A DNA stretch of 64,000 nt from Pseudomonas viridiflava (lineage in GTDB: Bacteria; Pseudomonadota; Gammaproteobacteria; Pseudomonadales; Pseudomonadaceae). The stretch is from NCBI RefSeq assembly GCF_900580675.1, contig NZ_UTBG01000001.1, forward strand, positions 1-64,000. The letters are read 5' to 3'. This document shows, in pieces, positions 52,620 to 61,238 of the stretch. Position numbers and translations under genes: made by a program. The notes under the pieces are model-generated. The model made no database searches and had not been told where the DNA came from. It saw nothing but the letters and a program-made list of their open reading frames with translations. Each line of letters begins with the position of its first letter. Positions within the stretch are counted from its first letter, which is position 1.

Positions 52620-53812
52620 CAAATGGTCCCCCGCAGTGGCGGGTTTTCATCGTTCAGGTAGTAATTGCCCACAGCGTGATACTTCCAACGCACCGGGTCG
52701 TGCAGGGTGTGCACGCGGGCGTTGCGCCAGTGGCGGTCCAGGCCGTGCTCGGCCAGGGTCGCCTGGCTGCCGGCGAGTTCGAACAAAGTGCTGCCGGCGG
52801 CCAGGGAGATCTCAGTGCTTAACGCGCGCACTTCGGCCACGGCAATCGAGGCGGCGGCCACGGTGTCGGCGGTGCTGTCAGCCTGGGCGCGGTCGAGGAA
52901 TTCACCGGCGCGTTCCAGCAAGGCTTCGGTAGCGCTGAGGCGAATGCTCAGGTGGCCGAAGCTCTTCAAGGTCAATGGGTCTTCGGTGGCTTTGTCATTG
53001 CCGGAATCGATCCACGGGCGGGTCTTGGTGCGCACAAAATGCAGCGCGTCTTCAAAGGCAGCGCGGGCGATGCCGGTGTCGATGGCCGCGTGGAGGATCT
53101 GCGCCAGCGGGCCAACCGTGGTCGGGCGCTCGAAGGCGCTCTGGAACGGGATCACGTCGTGCGCGGCGACCCACACGTTGTCGAACACCACTGAACCGCT
53201 GCCGGTGGTGCGCTGGCCAAAGCCGCTCCAGTCGTCGATCACCGTCAGGCCTTCGCTGGCGCGGGGCACAAACGCCAGTTGCTGCACGCCGTGCTCGTCC
53301 ACCACCGAGGTGGGGATGCGCTGCGCATAGATCGCGCCGGTGGCGTAGAACTTGCGGCCGTTGATACGAAAACCATCGCCGTCGCGGGTGATCGACGTTA
53401 CGCGGTCATGGGCGGTCTTGGTGCCCAGTTCCGCGAGGGCATTGCCGAAACGCTGGCCGGCGAGCACTTCGGCATACAGGCGTTGCTGCTGCGCAGGGCT
53501 GCCGTTCACACGCAGCACCTCAAGGGCGTAGAAATGGTTTTGCGGGATCTGGCCCAGCGAGGCGTCAGCCTGGGCGATCAGCGCAATGACCTTGGCCAAG
53601 GTGACATTGGACACGCCGGCGCCGCCGTATTCTTTGGGCACGCTGATGCCCCACAGGCCGGAGCGCGAGAACACGTCCAGTTCGGGCAGGGGCAGGCGCC
53701 GCTCGCGGTCGCGTTGAGCACTGTCGCGGCGGAAATCTTCGGCCAGGTCGCTGGCGACAATAAGGGCTTGTTCGTCGCTGGTGATAACCGCGACGTTTGC
53801 AGAGAAAGTCAT
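52619..53812 (-). CDS. sfnB: SfnB family acyl-CoA-dehydrogenase-like flavoprotein
   Basis: A 397-residue flavoprotein of the acyl-CoA dehydrogenase fold. Motifs are GLWGISVPKEYGGAGVSNVTLAKV, QIPQNHFYALEVLR, RKFYATGA and DDWSGFGQRTTGSGSV. The end LDRHWRNARVHTLHDPVRWKYHAVG is characteristic of SfnB/DszC-like sulfur-acquisition enzymes. ATG 53812 is chosen over an open extension to 53947. It probably works with the neighbouring monooxygenase and a flavin reductase encoded elsewhere. Confidence 0.9.
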   Translation of the reverse strand: MTFSANVAVITSDEQALIVASDLAEDFRRDSAQRDRERRLPLPELDVFSRSGLWGISVPKEYGGAGVSNVTLAKVIALIAQADASLGQIPQNHFYALEVLRVNGSPAQQQRLYAEVLAGQRFGNALAELGTKTAHDRVTSITRDGDGFRINGRKFYATGAIYAQRIPTSVVDEHGVQQLAFVPRASEGLTVIDDWSGFGQRTTGSGSVVFDNVWVAAHDVIPFQSAFERPTTVGPLAQILHAAIDTGIARAAFEDALHFVRTKTRPWIDSGNDKATEDPLTLKSFGHLSIRLSATEALLERAGEFLDRAQADSTADTVAAASIAVAEVRALSTEISLAAGSTLFELAGSQATLAEHGLDRHWRNARVHTLHDPVRWKYHAVGNYYLNDENPPLRGTI

Positions 53813-53835
53813 GTTTGCTCCAGAGGTCTGGTCGG

Positions 53836-55077
53836 TCAGATCCAGGAATGGCGAGCCGGCAAGGTGCCGTTCAGGCGATAAGCGCCCACCGCGTGGTACT
53901 TCCAGCGCACCGGGTCGTGCAGGGTATGCACTCGCGCGTTGCGCCAATGGCGGTCAAGGTTGAACTCGGCGAGGGTGGCGCGGCTGCCGGCCAGTTCGAA
54001 GAGCTTTTCGCTGACCAGCAACGACACCTCGGTGGTGAGCACTTTCGCCTCGGCCACGGCAATCGAGGCGCGTGCCGCGGACTGCGCGGTGATCGGCGCA
54101 GCGCTGACCTGGTCCAGCACCTGACCGGCCTTGCGCAACAGCGCCTCGGCGGCGTGCAGTTCGATTTTCAGCTTGCCGATGTCCGCGATCACATACAGGT
54201 CATCGCTCGCGCGTTCGACCTTGGCGTCGATCCATGGCCGTGAGCGCTCACGCACGAAGGCGATGGTGTCATCCAGCGCGCCCCGGGCGATGCCGGCGTC
54301 GATGGCGGCCTGGATCAGTTGCGAGACGGCGCCCTGGATAGTCGGGCTTTCGCCGATGCGCCAGTTATCGACCACCAGTTCGGCGTCCACTGGCACGCGG
54401 TCCAGCAGCACAGTGCCGCTGGCGGTGGTGCGTTGGCCGAAGCCCGACCAGTCATCGACAATGCGCAGCCCTTCGGTGCCACGCCGTACAAACGCCATGA
54501 CCTGCTTGCCGTCATCGTTGAGTGCCTTCACCGCCACCCAATGCGCGAACAGCGCGCCGGTGGAGTAGAACTTCTGGCCGCTGATCACGTAGCCGTCACC
54601 TTCGGCGGTAATCCGCGCCTTGAGCTCCAGGGTGTTTTTGGTGCCGCGTTCCGGGCCGCCATTGCCGATGCGCCAGCCGTCGAGCACGCTCTGGAACAGC
54701 TGCTTTTTCTGGCGCTCGGTGGCTGCACCCTGCAACAGGTGCAAGATGCCGAAATGGTTCTGCGGGATCTGCCCGAGGGCCGGGTCTGCCGCGCTGATGA
54801 TCGCGAACACGTCGGCCAGGGTTACAAAGGAAACCTGTGGGCCGCCGTATTCGCGGGGAATGGAGATACTGCCCAGCCCGCTGCGGGTGAACTGTTCGAT
54901 CTGCGCCCACGGCAGCGTGCGCTGCTGGTCGCGCCTGGCGGCTTGCAGGCGTGCAGCCTGGGCCAGCTCATGGGCGGCACTCAGCGCCTCGGCGTCGTTG
55001 CGCAGCACGGTGGCTGGCAACAGCAGGGGGGCTACGTCCAGATCACTCTGGGGGGGTGTTAGAGCCAAGTTAGACAT
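53836..55077 (-). CDS. SfnB family flavoprotein, second copy
   Basis: A 413-residue paralogue of the previous protein (shared QIPQNHFGIL, GQKFYSTGALFA, DDWSGFGQRTTASGTV, HWRNARVHTLHDPVRWKYHAVGAY). The N-terminus is about 16 residues longer. GGAG precedes ATG 55077. It is the first gene of the operon running to the monooxygenase and possibly to metQNI. Two diverged copies suggest separate substrates. Confidence 0.9.
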   Translation of the reverse strand: MSNLALTPPQSDLDVAPLLLPATVLRNDAEALSAAHELAQAARLQAARRDQQRTLPWAQIEQFTRSGLGSISIPREYGGPQVSFVTLADVFAIISAADPALGQIPQNHFGILHLLQGAATERQKKQLFQSVLDGWRIGNGGPERGTKNTLELKARITAEGDGYVISGQKFYSTGALFAHWVAVKALNDDGKQVMAFVRRGTEGLRIVDDWSGFGQRTTASGTVLLDRVPVDAELVVDNWRIGESPTIQGAVSQLIQAAIDAGIARGALDDTIAFVRERSRPWIDAKVERASDDLYVIADIGKLKIELHAAEALLRKAGQVLDQVSAAPITAQSAARASIAVAEAKVLTTEVSLLVSEKLFELAGSRATLAEFNLDRHWRNARVHTLHDPVRWKYHAVGAYRLNGTLPARHSWI

Positions 55078-55194
55078 CAGCGCCGCTCCTTGGCTGCACG
55101 TAATGCCCTGGCGTTATGCACCGGGGTAATTCTGACCATACCGACCTCGCATTCAATGAAATAAAAACAGAAAAATCAGAGATGTCCGGTGGTC

Positions 55195-55250
55195 CGGTGC
55201 ATATACCCTAAGCGTGTTAAATATTTAAATAAACTAACTTTTGGGAATAT
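55195..55250 (-). promoter_or_regulatory. AT-rich promoter region of the sfnB operon
   Basis: The block 55215-55250 is almost pure A/T and contains ATATTCCCAAAA (minus strand, 55239-55250). A near-identical motif lies before the cystine transporter (58717-58728), and a related one is before oscA. Sulfate-starvation genes in Pseudomonas are normally CysB-dependent. The assignment is inference. Confidence 0.45.
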
Positions 55251-55264
55251 GCATAGAAGGTCTG

Positions 55265-56041
55265 TTATCCAGGTTCGCAGGGTGAACCGAAGGGGCGAGG
55301 TCGATAGCTCTGCGTGGCTGCGGGCGGCCGGGCAGGAACCCAGGCGGCAATGCGCAACGTACGCGTGGGTGCCCAGCATGAATTGTTGCCCACGCAATCC
55401 AGAATGCAGTACGTCACCTCCAGCCGGCAGTCATCACCGGCTTCGACAATCAATGCCGACGGCACCCAGACGTGCACCGCCAGGCCCACGCTCCTGGCCG
55501 TGATTTTGGGCAGGTCCATGCGCACATCCCCCCAGCGCAGGGTGATCGCGTCGCCGGTGCTCATGTTCAGGTAGGGCTCGATGGTCAGGGGAATGCCGCG
55601 CCGGACCTGGCTGCTGTTGACGCCATAGCGGCGGATCGTCTCGGGCAGGCCGACGGGGGCGAGGTTCTGGTTTTCGTCGCGGTACAGGGTTGAAGGCTGG
55701 CCGCCCGGATAGTCGGTCTTGACGCGCACCTGCGTTACCGCCGAGCGCGCAGGGCCGTGGCCGATCTGCATGACCTGATAGTGAACCCGCGCCGGACCAT
55801 CCTGCACAAAACTCTCCGGCACGCGCAGGCGCGTTGGTGTGCCGACTTTGCACGCCGTGACGCGCCGGGAGGCAGCAAAGCAGTTGTTCCAGAAAAGCTC
55901 GATCAGGTCGCCTTCATCCATCCCCGGATAGGGCGCGATGTCGACCTGCAAGTGGGCGGCGGCGCGGGCATTGATGCCGTTTCGAAGGGCTTGTGGCAAC
56001 GTCGGGGCGGTAAGCATGGCCGGGGTTGCAGTGCGCGTCAT
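55265..56041 (-). CDS. Beta-rich protein of unknown function
   Basis: A 258-residue protein with no signal peptide or membrane helix and six Cys in the C-terminal half. The N-terminal LQVDIAPYPGMDEGDLIELFWNN and later LTIEPYLNMSTGDAITLRWGDVR are two copies of one theme (about 36-120 and 150-235), so it is probably two beta-sandwich modules. AAGGAG precedes ATG 56041. It resembles in style the large protein at 46499-48403, and both frame the sfnB-met operon. No known domain is recognised. Confidence 0.7.
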   Translation of the reverse strand: MTRTATPAMLTAPTLPQALRNGINARAAAHLQVDIAPYPGMDEGDLIELFWNNCFAASRRVTACKVGTPTRLRVPESFVQDGPARVHYQVMQIGHGPARSAVTQVRVKTDYPGGQPSTLYRDENQNLAPVGLPETIRRYGVNSSQVRRGIPLTIEPYLNMSTGDAITLRWGDVRMDLPKITARSVGLAVHVWVPSALIVEAGDDCRLEVTYCILDCVGNNSCWAPTRTLRIAAWVPARPPAATQSYRPRPFGSPCEPG

Positions 56042-56358
56042 AAGTAATCTCCTTGATGCAGCCAGCAGCAATCGTTCCGGCCCCTTGGCGCAGGTGTGCG
56101 TCGGGGCCGAAAAGAACGATTCAGTGAATAGCCGGGATAGGATCCAATCCTCTGGGTGCTAGATAAGAGGGTTGACCGAGGGGCGTCAATGGCGGCAAAG
56201 GGCTAAACGGCGGGCTGGCGCAGATTCAGAAGGGTCTGACTGGAAGGGGTATTTCAGGGGGGACGTGGCGGGGTGTTTTACCGGTGGCGGCGCAGACGTT
56301 TTGTAGGACCACCGAGTGTGTCGAGGGAGCAAGCTCCCTCGACACAAACAGTGCAGTG
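56042..56358. other. Intergenic region with a perfect hairpin
   Basis: This 317-base gap lies between two minus-strand genes. It holds the palindrome GTGTCGAGGGAGC-AA-GCTCCCTCGACAC at 56318-56345, 14 bases past the cystine ATPase stop. There is no T run, so it is either a factor-dependent stop, an mRNA 3' guard or a REP variant. Nothing else is recognised. Confidence 0.6.
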
Positions 56359-57105
56359 TCAGTGGGCCAAAAACTTGCTCAGGAACTGCTTGGTGCGTTC
56401 TTCCCTGGGGTTGGCGAACAGGGCCTTGGCTTCGCCTTGCTCCACGATCACGCCCTTGTCGAAAAAGACCACCCGGTTGGCCACATCCCGAGCGAAGCTC
56501 ATCTCATGGGTGACGATCACCATGGTGCGGTTTTCTTCGGCGAGGCTGCGAATGGTCGCCAGCACTTCGCCGACCAGCTCCGGGTCCAGCGCCGAGGTCG
56601 GTTCATCGAACAGAATCACCTCCGGCTCCATCGCCAGCGCACGGGCAATCGCCACACGCTGCTGCTGGCCGCCGGACAAGCGTCGCGGGTAGGCGTCTTC
56701 CTTGCCTGCCAGGCCGACCCTGGCCAACAGCTTGCGGCCTAGCGCCTCGGCGGCTTCGCGCGGCATCTTCTTGACCACGGTGGGGCCTTCGATGACGTTT
56801 TCCAGCGCGGTACGGTGGGGGAACAGGTTGAAGTTCTGGAACACAAAACCCACGTGCTGGCGCAGGCGCCGCACCAGGCTTTGCTGCTGGTTGAGCGGCT
56901 TGCTGCTGTCGATCTCGATATCACCGACCTTGATGCGGCCGCTGGTGGGTTGCTCGAGGAAGTTCAGGCAACGCAGGAAGGTGGTCTTGCCGGAACCGCT
57001 GGGGCCAATGATGGCGACGACTTCGCCGGCCTTGACCTCAAGGTCGATCCCGTTGAGCACCACCTGACCGTTGAATTGTTTGGTCAGTTTTTCAACCACG
57101 ATCAT
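56359..57105 (-). CDS. tcyN: Cystine ABC transporter ATPase
   Basis: A 248-residue ATPase. Walker A is [15 protein letters not shown], the signature is [15 protein letters not shown], Walker B is [13 protein letters not shown], and the switch His is in VTHEMSFA. The sequence fits the TcyN/YecC group. It is last in the binding protein-permease-ATPase unit, two bases after the permease. Confidence 0.9.
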   Translation of the reverse strand: MIVVEKLTKQFNGQVVLNGIDLEVKAGEVVAIIGPSGSGKTTFLRCLNFLEQPTSGRIKVGDIEIDSSKPLNQQQSLVRRLRQHVGFVFQNFNLFPHRTALENVIEGPTVVKKMPREAAEALGRKLLARVGLAGKEDAYPRRLSGGQQQRVAIARALAMEPEVILFDEPTSALDPELVGEVLATIRSLAEENRTMVIVTHEMSFARDVANRVVFFDKGVIVEQGEAKALFANPREERTKQFLSKFLAH

Positions 57106-57107
57106 GC

Positions 57108-57773
57108 TCAGGACTCCAGGTCATGCCGGTTGACCCGGTCTTCCAGGCGATTTTGAAAATGCGCCAGGATGCTCGCCAGGATCCAGTAGATCAGGGCGGC
57201 GGAGAGGTACATGGTGAAAATTTCGAAGGTGCGTGCCGACACCAATTGAGCTTGGCGGAACAGCTCGGGCACCTGGATGGTGGCGGCGAGCGCCGTGTCC
57301 TTGACCAGCGAAATAAAGCTGTTGCCCAACGGCGGCAAGGCCGTGCGCATGGCCTGCGGCAGGATGGCCCGGCGCAGGGTCTGCGCGCGGGTCATGCCGA
57401 TACTGGCGGCAGCTTCCCATTGGCCGCGTTCGATGGAACTGATCGCAGCGCGCAGGATTTCACAGGCATAAGCGGCCATGTTCAGCGAAAAGCCGATCAA
57501 GGCCGCCGGGATAGGATCCAGCTCGATGCCCACTTGCGGTAAGCCGTAGTAGATCAGGAACAGCTGCACCAGCAAGGGCGTGCCGCGAAAGAACGACACG
57601 TAGACGCGGGCGGTCCAGCTTGCCAATTTGAAGCGCGACAGGCGCATCAGCGCCAGGCCGAAGCCCAGCAGCAAACCGAAAAACATCCCGCCCAGGCTGA
57701 GAATCACCGTGTAATACGCGCCCTTCAGTAGAAAGGGCGCGGAGTCCAGCGCGAGTTGGAAACCTGCTTCCAT
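57108..57773 (-). CDS. tcyL: Cystine ABC transporter permease
   Basis: A 221-residue permease of the TcyL/YecS type with [20 protein letters not shown] and the coupling loop [23 protein letters not shown]. About five helices. Its ATG shares a base with the stop of the binding-protein gene. Confidence 0.9.
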   Translation of the reverse strand: MEAGFQLALDSAPFLLKGAYYTVILSLGGMFFGLLLGFGLALMRLSRFKLASWTARVYVSFFRGTPLLVQLFLIYYGLPQVGIELDPIPAALIGFSLNMAAYACEILRAAISSIERGQWEAAASIGMTRAQTLRRAILPQAMRTALPPLGNSFISLVKDTALAATIQVPELFRQAQLVSARTFEIFTMYLSAALIYWILASILAHFQNRLEDRVNRHDLES

Positions 57774-58567
57774 TATTGAGTGACGTCAGCGTTGAAGTAC
57801 TTCTCGGACAACTTCTTCAGCGTGCCGTCGGCGCGCAGTTTGTCGAGGGCCTTGTTCACCGCGTCGAGCAGTTCAGGCTCGCCTTTGCGCAGGGCAATCC
57901 CGGCTTCCTGGCGGGAGAAGGCATCACCGGCGGTGGCAGTGTCCGGGGCTTTCTTGGCGTATTCCAGGGCGGCCAGGCGGTCGATCAGGATGGCGTCGAT
58001 GCGGCCGATGCGCAGGTCCTGAAACTTGGTTGGGTCATCGTTGTAGGTTTTGATGATGGCTTTAGGTTGGTTGTCCTTGAGCCATTGCTCGTAGTTGGTG
58101 CCCAGGCCCACACCGACTTTCTTGCCGGCCAGGTCGTCGGCGGTCTTGATGGTGTCGACGTTCTTCTTCAGCACCAGCGCTTGAATACCCGAGACGGTGT
58201 AAGGCTTGGAGAAGTCGTACTTCTTCTTGCGCTCTTCGGAGATGGTCACTTGGTTGACGACGGCGTCCAGGCGCTTGGATTCCAGGGCCGCAAGGATGCC
58301 GTCCCATGGCGTGGCTTGCAGCTTGACCTTCACGCCCAGCTCTTTGGCCAACGCTTGCGACAGCTCGACCTCGAACCCGCTGAGCTTGCCGCTTTCATCG
58401 ACAAAGCTGAACGGCGGGTAGGTGCCTTCGAGACCGATCTTGATCTCGCCAGCTTTTTTGATAGTGCTCAACTGCTCGCCGGCAACTGCCTGGCCCAACC
58501 AACCGGCTCCCAGAGCCAGGCCCAATGTGCCTACCAACAACGTGCGGCGGAAAACAGAAATAGTCAT
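57773..58567 (-). CDS. tcyJ: Cystine-binding periplasmic protein
   Basis: A 264-residue family 3 binding protein with a Sec signal ending near GQAVA|GEQL. Motifs are IKIGLEGTYPPFSFVDESGK, QATPWDGILAALESKRLDAV and ISEERKKKYDFSKPY, as in TcyJ/FliY. It heads the cystine import operon. D-cysteine desulfhydrase lies just upstream on the same strand, which matches the enterobacterial fliY-dcyD association. Confidence 0.92.
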   Translation of the reverse strand: MTISVFRRTLLVGTLGLALGAGWLGQAVAGEQLSTIKKAGEIKIGLEGTYPPFSFVDESGKLSGFEVELSQALAKELGVKVKLQATPWDGILAALESKRLDAVVNQVTISEERKKKYDFSKPYTVSGIQALVLKKNVDTIKTADDLAGKKVGVGLGTNYEQWLKDNQPKAIIKTYNDDPTKFQDLRIGRIDAILIDRLAALEYAKKAPDTATAGDAFSRQEAGIALRKGEPELLDAVNKALDKLRADGTLKKLSEKYFNADVTQ

Positions 58568-58669
58568 GAACAGCCCCTGTGTTTTTTTAGTTGAGCGAAG
58601 CAGGTGACGCAGTAGTCGTATCCTGCCTTAAAGCGCGGTGCGCGTCTTCGCCTACGGCGCGACTATAAA

Positions 58670-58735
58670 GCCGCTTTTTAAGACTTGAAAATAATATAAG
58701 TTAGATCTTTTATTCAATTTTGGAATATACAAATT
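58670..58735 (-). promoter_or_regulatory. AT-rich promoter region of the cystine operon
   Basis: The strongly A/T stretch includes ATATTCCAAAAT (minus strand, 58717-58728), nearly the same as in the sfnB operon promoter. It lies 150-160 bases before the tcyJ start, just after the dcyD gene. Confidence 0.45.
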
Positions 58736-58765
58736 GTCAAATGTGGGCGCGGGCTTGTTTTGTGT

Positions 58766-59764
58766 TCAGTCCGTTAGCACAGAGTCATAAGCAAACAACG
58801 CCGGCGCCCCACCGGTATGCAGGAAAATGATCGGGCCCTCTGCAAAACGCTGACGCCCGATGCCGTCCAGCAGACCGGCCATGGCCTTGCCCGTGTAGAC
58901 CGGGTCCAGCAGCAGGCCTTCCTGGCTTGCCAGTAACTTGACCGCCGCCAGGGTGCCGGCGTTCGGTTCGCCGTAGCGCGGGCCGAAATATTCATCCCAC
59001 AGGATCACTTTGAAGGCCTCGGGAATGCCCACGCCGAGCAACTCGGCGGTGCGCTCGGCCAGGCCCTGCACTTTCGGGAACTGCGTTTCTTCAGTACGCG
59101 ACACAGTAATGCCGATTACTGGCAGATTCGGCAGCACTTCACTCAACGCCAACGCCAGGCCGCTGTGGGTGCCTGCGCTGCCGGACGCCAGCACCACGGC
59201 GGCGAATTCGATGCCACTGTCTTCGATCTGCCCGGCCAGCTCCAGCCCGGCGCGCACATAGCCCAGCGCGCCGAGGGCGTTGGAGCCGCCGATGGGCACC
59301 AGATAGGGTTTCTTGCCGTTACTGCGCAGGCGATCGGCGAGGGCGTTCAACTGGTCGTCGACGTTGTCGAGGTTTTCCACCAACTCCACCTTGGCGTCGA
59401 ACAGTTCCAGCAGCAGCCGGTTGCCGTTGCCCAGGTAATTGGGGTCTTCGGTGCCGGTGGGGTTTTCCAGCAGTGCGACGCAGCCCAGGCCGAGCTTGGC
59501 GGCCAGCGCAGCAGTCTGGCGCACGTGGTTGGACTGGATGGCGCCGGCGGTCACCAGCGTGTCGGCACCCTGGGCGATGGCGTCGGCCGCCAGGTATTCG
59601 AGTTTGCGCAGCTTGTTGCCGCCCATGGCCAGTGGCGTGGTGTCGTCGCGCTTGACGTAGATATCCCTGCCCAACCAGGCCGACAGCCGCTCGAGTTTTT
59701 CCAGGGCAGTGGCGCCACCCAGCAGTTCAAGGCGGTTAAAACGGTCGAGCTGTTGTTTGATCAT
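58766..59764 (-). CDS. dcyD: D-cysteine desulfhydrase
   Basis: A 332-residue PLP enzyme of the ACC-deaminase fold that splits D-cysteine to pyruvate, ammonia and sulfide. The PLP Lys is in [12 protein letters not shown] (about residue 50), and [14 protein letters not shown] and [15 protein letters not shown] bind the cofactor phosphate. ACC deaminases share the fold, so activity on ACC cannot be fully excluded, but the cystine transporter neighbour favours D-cysteine. Confidence 0.9.
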   Translation of the reverse strand: MIKQQLDRFNRLELLGGATALEKLERLSAWLGRDIYVKRDDTTPLAMGGNKLRKLEYLAADAIAQGADTLVTAGAIQSNHVRQTAALAAKLGLGCVALLENPTGTEDPNYLGNGNRLLLELFDAKVELVENLDNVDDQLNALADRLRSNGKKPYLVPIGGSNALGALGYVRAGLELAGQIEDSGIEFAAVVLASGSAGTHSGLALALSEVLPNLPVIGITVSRTEETQFPKVQGLAERTAELLGVGIPEAFKVILWDEYFGPRYGEPNAGTLAAVKLLASQEGLLLDPVYTGKAMAGLLDGIGRQRFAEGPIIFLHTGGAPALFAYDSVLTD

Positions 59765-59929
59765 GGCTACGCACAGTTATTAAGTATGGGGCGACTATAG
59801 GCAGGCACTTTTCATCGGGCAACCGCCAATCACTTATTCCCGCTGGTTCTGAGAATCGCACCATTGGTTCTTAAGGATGGCCAGGGTGCATACCGTAAAG
59901 TGATGGGCATTTCGTAAGGAGTGAATACC

Positions 59930-60856
59930 GTGAGTGAGCGTTCCAGTCATTGGCAATTACAGACCATCGTCAGCCAACTGCGCGACGCCCGCGACCAGTG
60001 GCGAACGCGCAACGGGCGCTTGAGCGGCGAACACGGCGGCCGTGAACTGCCGTCGCGTGAAGCGGTGGCGCAGATTCTAGAGTCGCTGTGCGGCGCGCTG
60101 TTCCCGATGCGCCTGGGGCCGGTGGACCTGCGTGAAGAGAGTGAAGATTTCTACGTCGGCCATACCCTCGACGTCGCGCTGAATGCGCTGCTCGCCCAGG
60201 CCCGGCTCGAGCTGCGGTATGCCGCACGCCAGGGCGCCAAGGATGATAGTGAGGTGGATGCGTTGGCTATCCGCCTGATCCAGGATTTCGCCCTGGCGCT
60301 GCCGTCCCTGCGCAGCCTGTTGGACACCGACGTGTTGGCCGCCTACCACGGCGACCCGGCCGCGCGCAGTGTGGACGAAGTGCTGCTGTGCTATCCGGGG
60401 ATTCTCGCGGTGATTCACCATCGCCTGGCGCATCACCTGTATCGCGCCGGGTTGCCGCTGTTGGCGCGGATCAGCGCGGAGATTGCTCACTCGGCCACCG
60501 GCATCGATATTCACCCAGGCGCGCAGATCGGCCCGAGCTTCTTTATCGACCATGGGACCGGCGTGGTGATTGGCGAAACCGCGATCATCGGCGAGCGCGT
60601 GCGCATCTACCAGGCCGTGACGTTGGGCGCCAAGCGCTTCCCGGCGGATGAGGATGGGCAATTGCAAAAGGGTCACCCGCGCCACCCGATCGTGGAAGAC
60701 GACGTGGTGATTTACGCCGGGGCGACGATCCTGGGGCGCATCACCATCGGCAAGGGCTCGACCATCGGCGGCAATGTGTGGCTGACCCGCAGCGTGCCGG
60801 CGGAAGCGAACATCACCCAGGCGAACCTGCAGCATGATGATGGGGCGCAGAAGTAA
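59930..60856 (+). CDS. epsC: Serine acetyltransferase, EpsC/SatA type
   Basis: A 308-residue enzyme that acetylates serine to O-acetylserine, the carbon acceptor for sulfide in cysteine synthesis. The N-terminal helical domain (about 1-180) is followed by left-handed hexapeptide repeats (GIDIHPGAQIGPSFFIDHGTGVVIGE, in two parts, with the catalytic His in DHGTG). GTG 59930 has AAGGA at good spacing; GTG 59921 would be too close. It is divergent from dcyD. Together they connect D-cysteine sulfur with new L-cysteine. Confidence 0.9.
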   Translation: MSERSSHWQLQTIVSQLRDARDQWRTRNGRLSGEHGGRELPSREAVAQILESLCGALFPMRLGPVDLREESEDFYVGHTLDVALNALLAQARLELRYAARQGAKDDSEVDALAIRLIQDFALALPSLRSLLDTDVLAAYHGDPAARSVDEVLLCYPGILAVIHHRLAHHLYRAGLPLLARISAEIAHSATGIDIHPGAQIGPSFFIDHGTGVVIGETAIIGERVRIYQAVTLGAKRFPADEDGQLQKGHPRHPIVEDDVVIYAGATILGRITIGKGSTIGGNVWLTRSVPAEANITQANLQHDDGAQK

Positions 60857-60879
60857 TACTTGAGCCAAACGCCGATCAA

Positions 60880-60971
60880 TTGTGGGAGCGGGCTTGCTCG
60901 CGAATGCGGTGGGTCAGTTGACGAATCTGTCGACTGATACTGCGCGTTCGCGAGCAAGCCCGCTCCCACAT
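60880..60971. repeat. REP inverted pair
   Basis: TTGTGGGAGCGGGCTTGCTC and GAGCAAGCCCGCTCCCACA arms are separated by about 52 bases. It lies in the 382-base gap before betT, which otherwise holds the BetI-type operator. Confidence 0.9.
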
Positions 60972-61116
60972 GTTTGAGCGCATTTCACTGTTGAGCCGTG
61001 TTTAACGCGGAAATCGCTGAACGTTTTGCCGAACACGCCCGTCATACATTTCCTTGAGCTAGTGTAGGAATTACCGACCACTCAGCCCCGCGATTAGCCC
61101 CAAACTGCCTATTCAT

Positions 61117-61146
61117 GTTTAACTTGAACGTTCGTTCAAGTTAAAC
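61117..61146 (+). promoter_or_regulatory. BetI-type operator
   Basis: GTTTAACTTGAACG-TT-CGTTCAAGTTAAAC is a perfect 30-base palindrome with 14-base arms and a 2-base centre, about 93 bases before the betT start. The core TTGAACGTTCGTTCAA is what TetR-family BetI repressors bind in Pseudomonas. Choline would relieve repression. Confidence 0.8.
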
Positions 61147-61238
61147 CCGGTGGTTCGCTGCCCGCTCACAACAGGAGGCTTACCTTTGCTGAGTCCGTTA
61201 TTTACAGCCACATCCCACACCCCAGGGGTGCATCGTTC

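Noticed and set aside
58766..59764. ACC deaminase instead of D-cysteine desulfhydrase
   Set aside because: The folds are shared, but the neighbouring cystine transporter and serine acetyltransferase genes favour the sulfur role.
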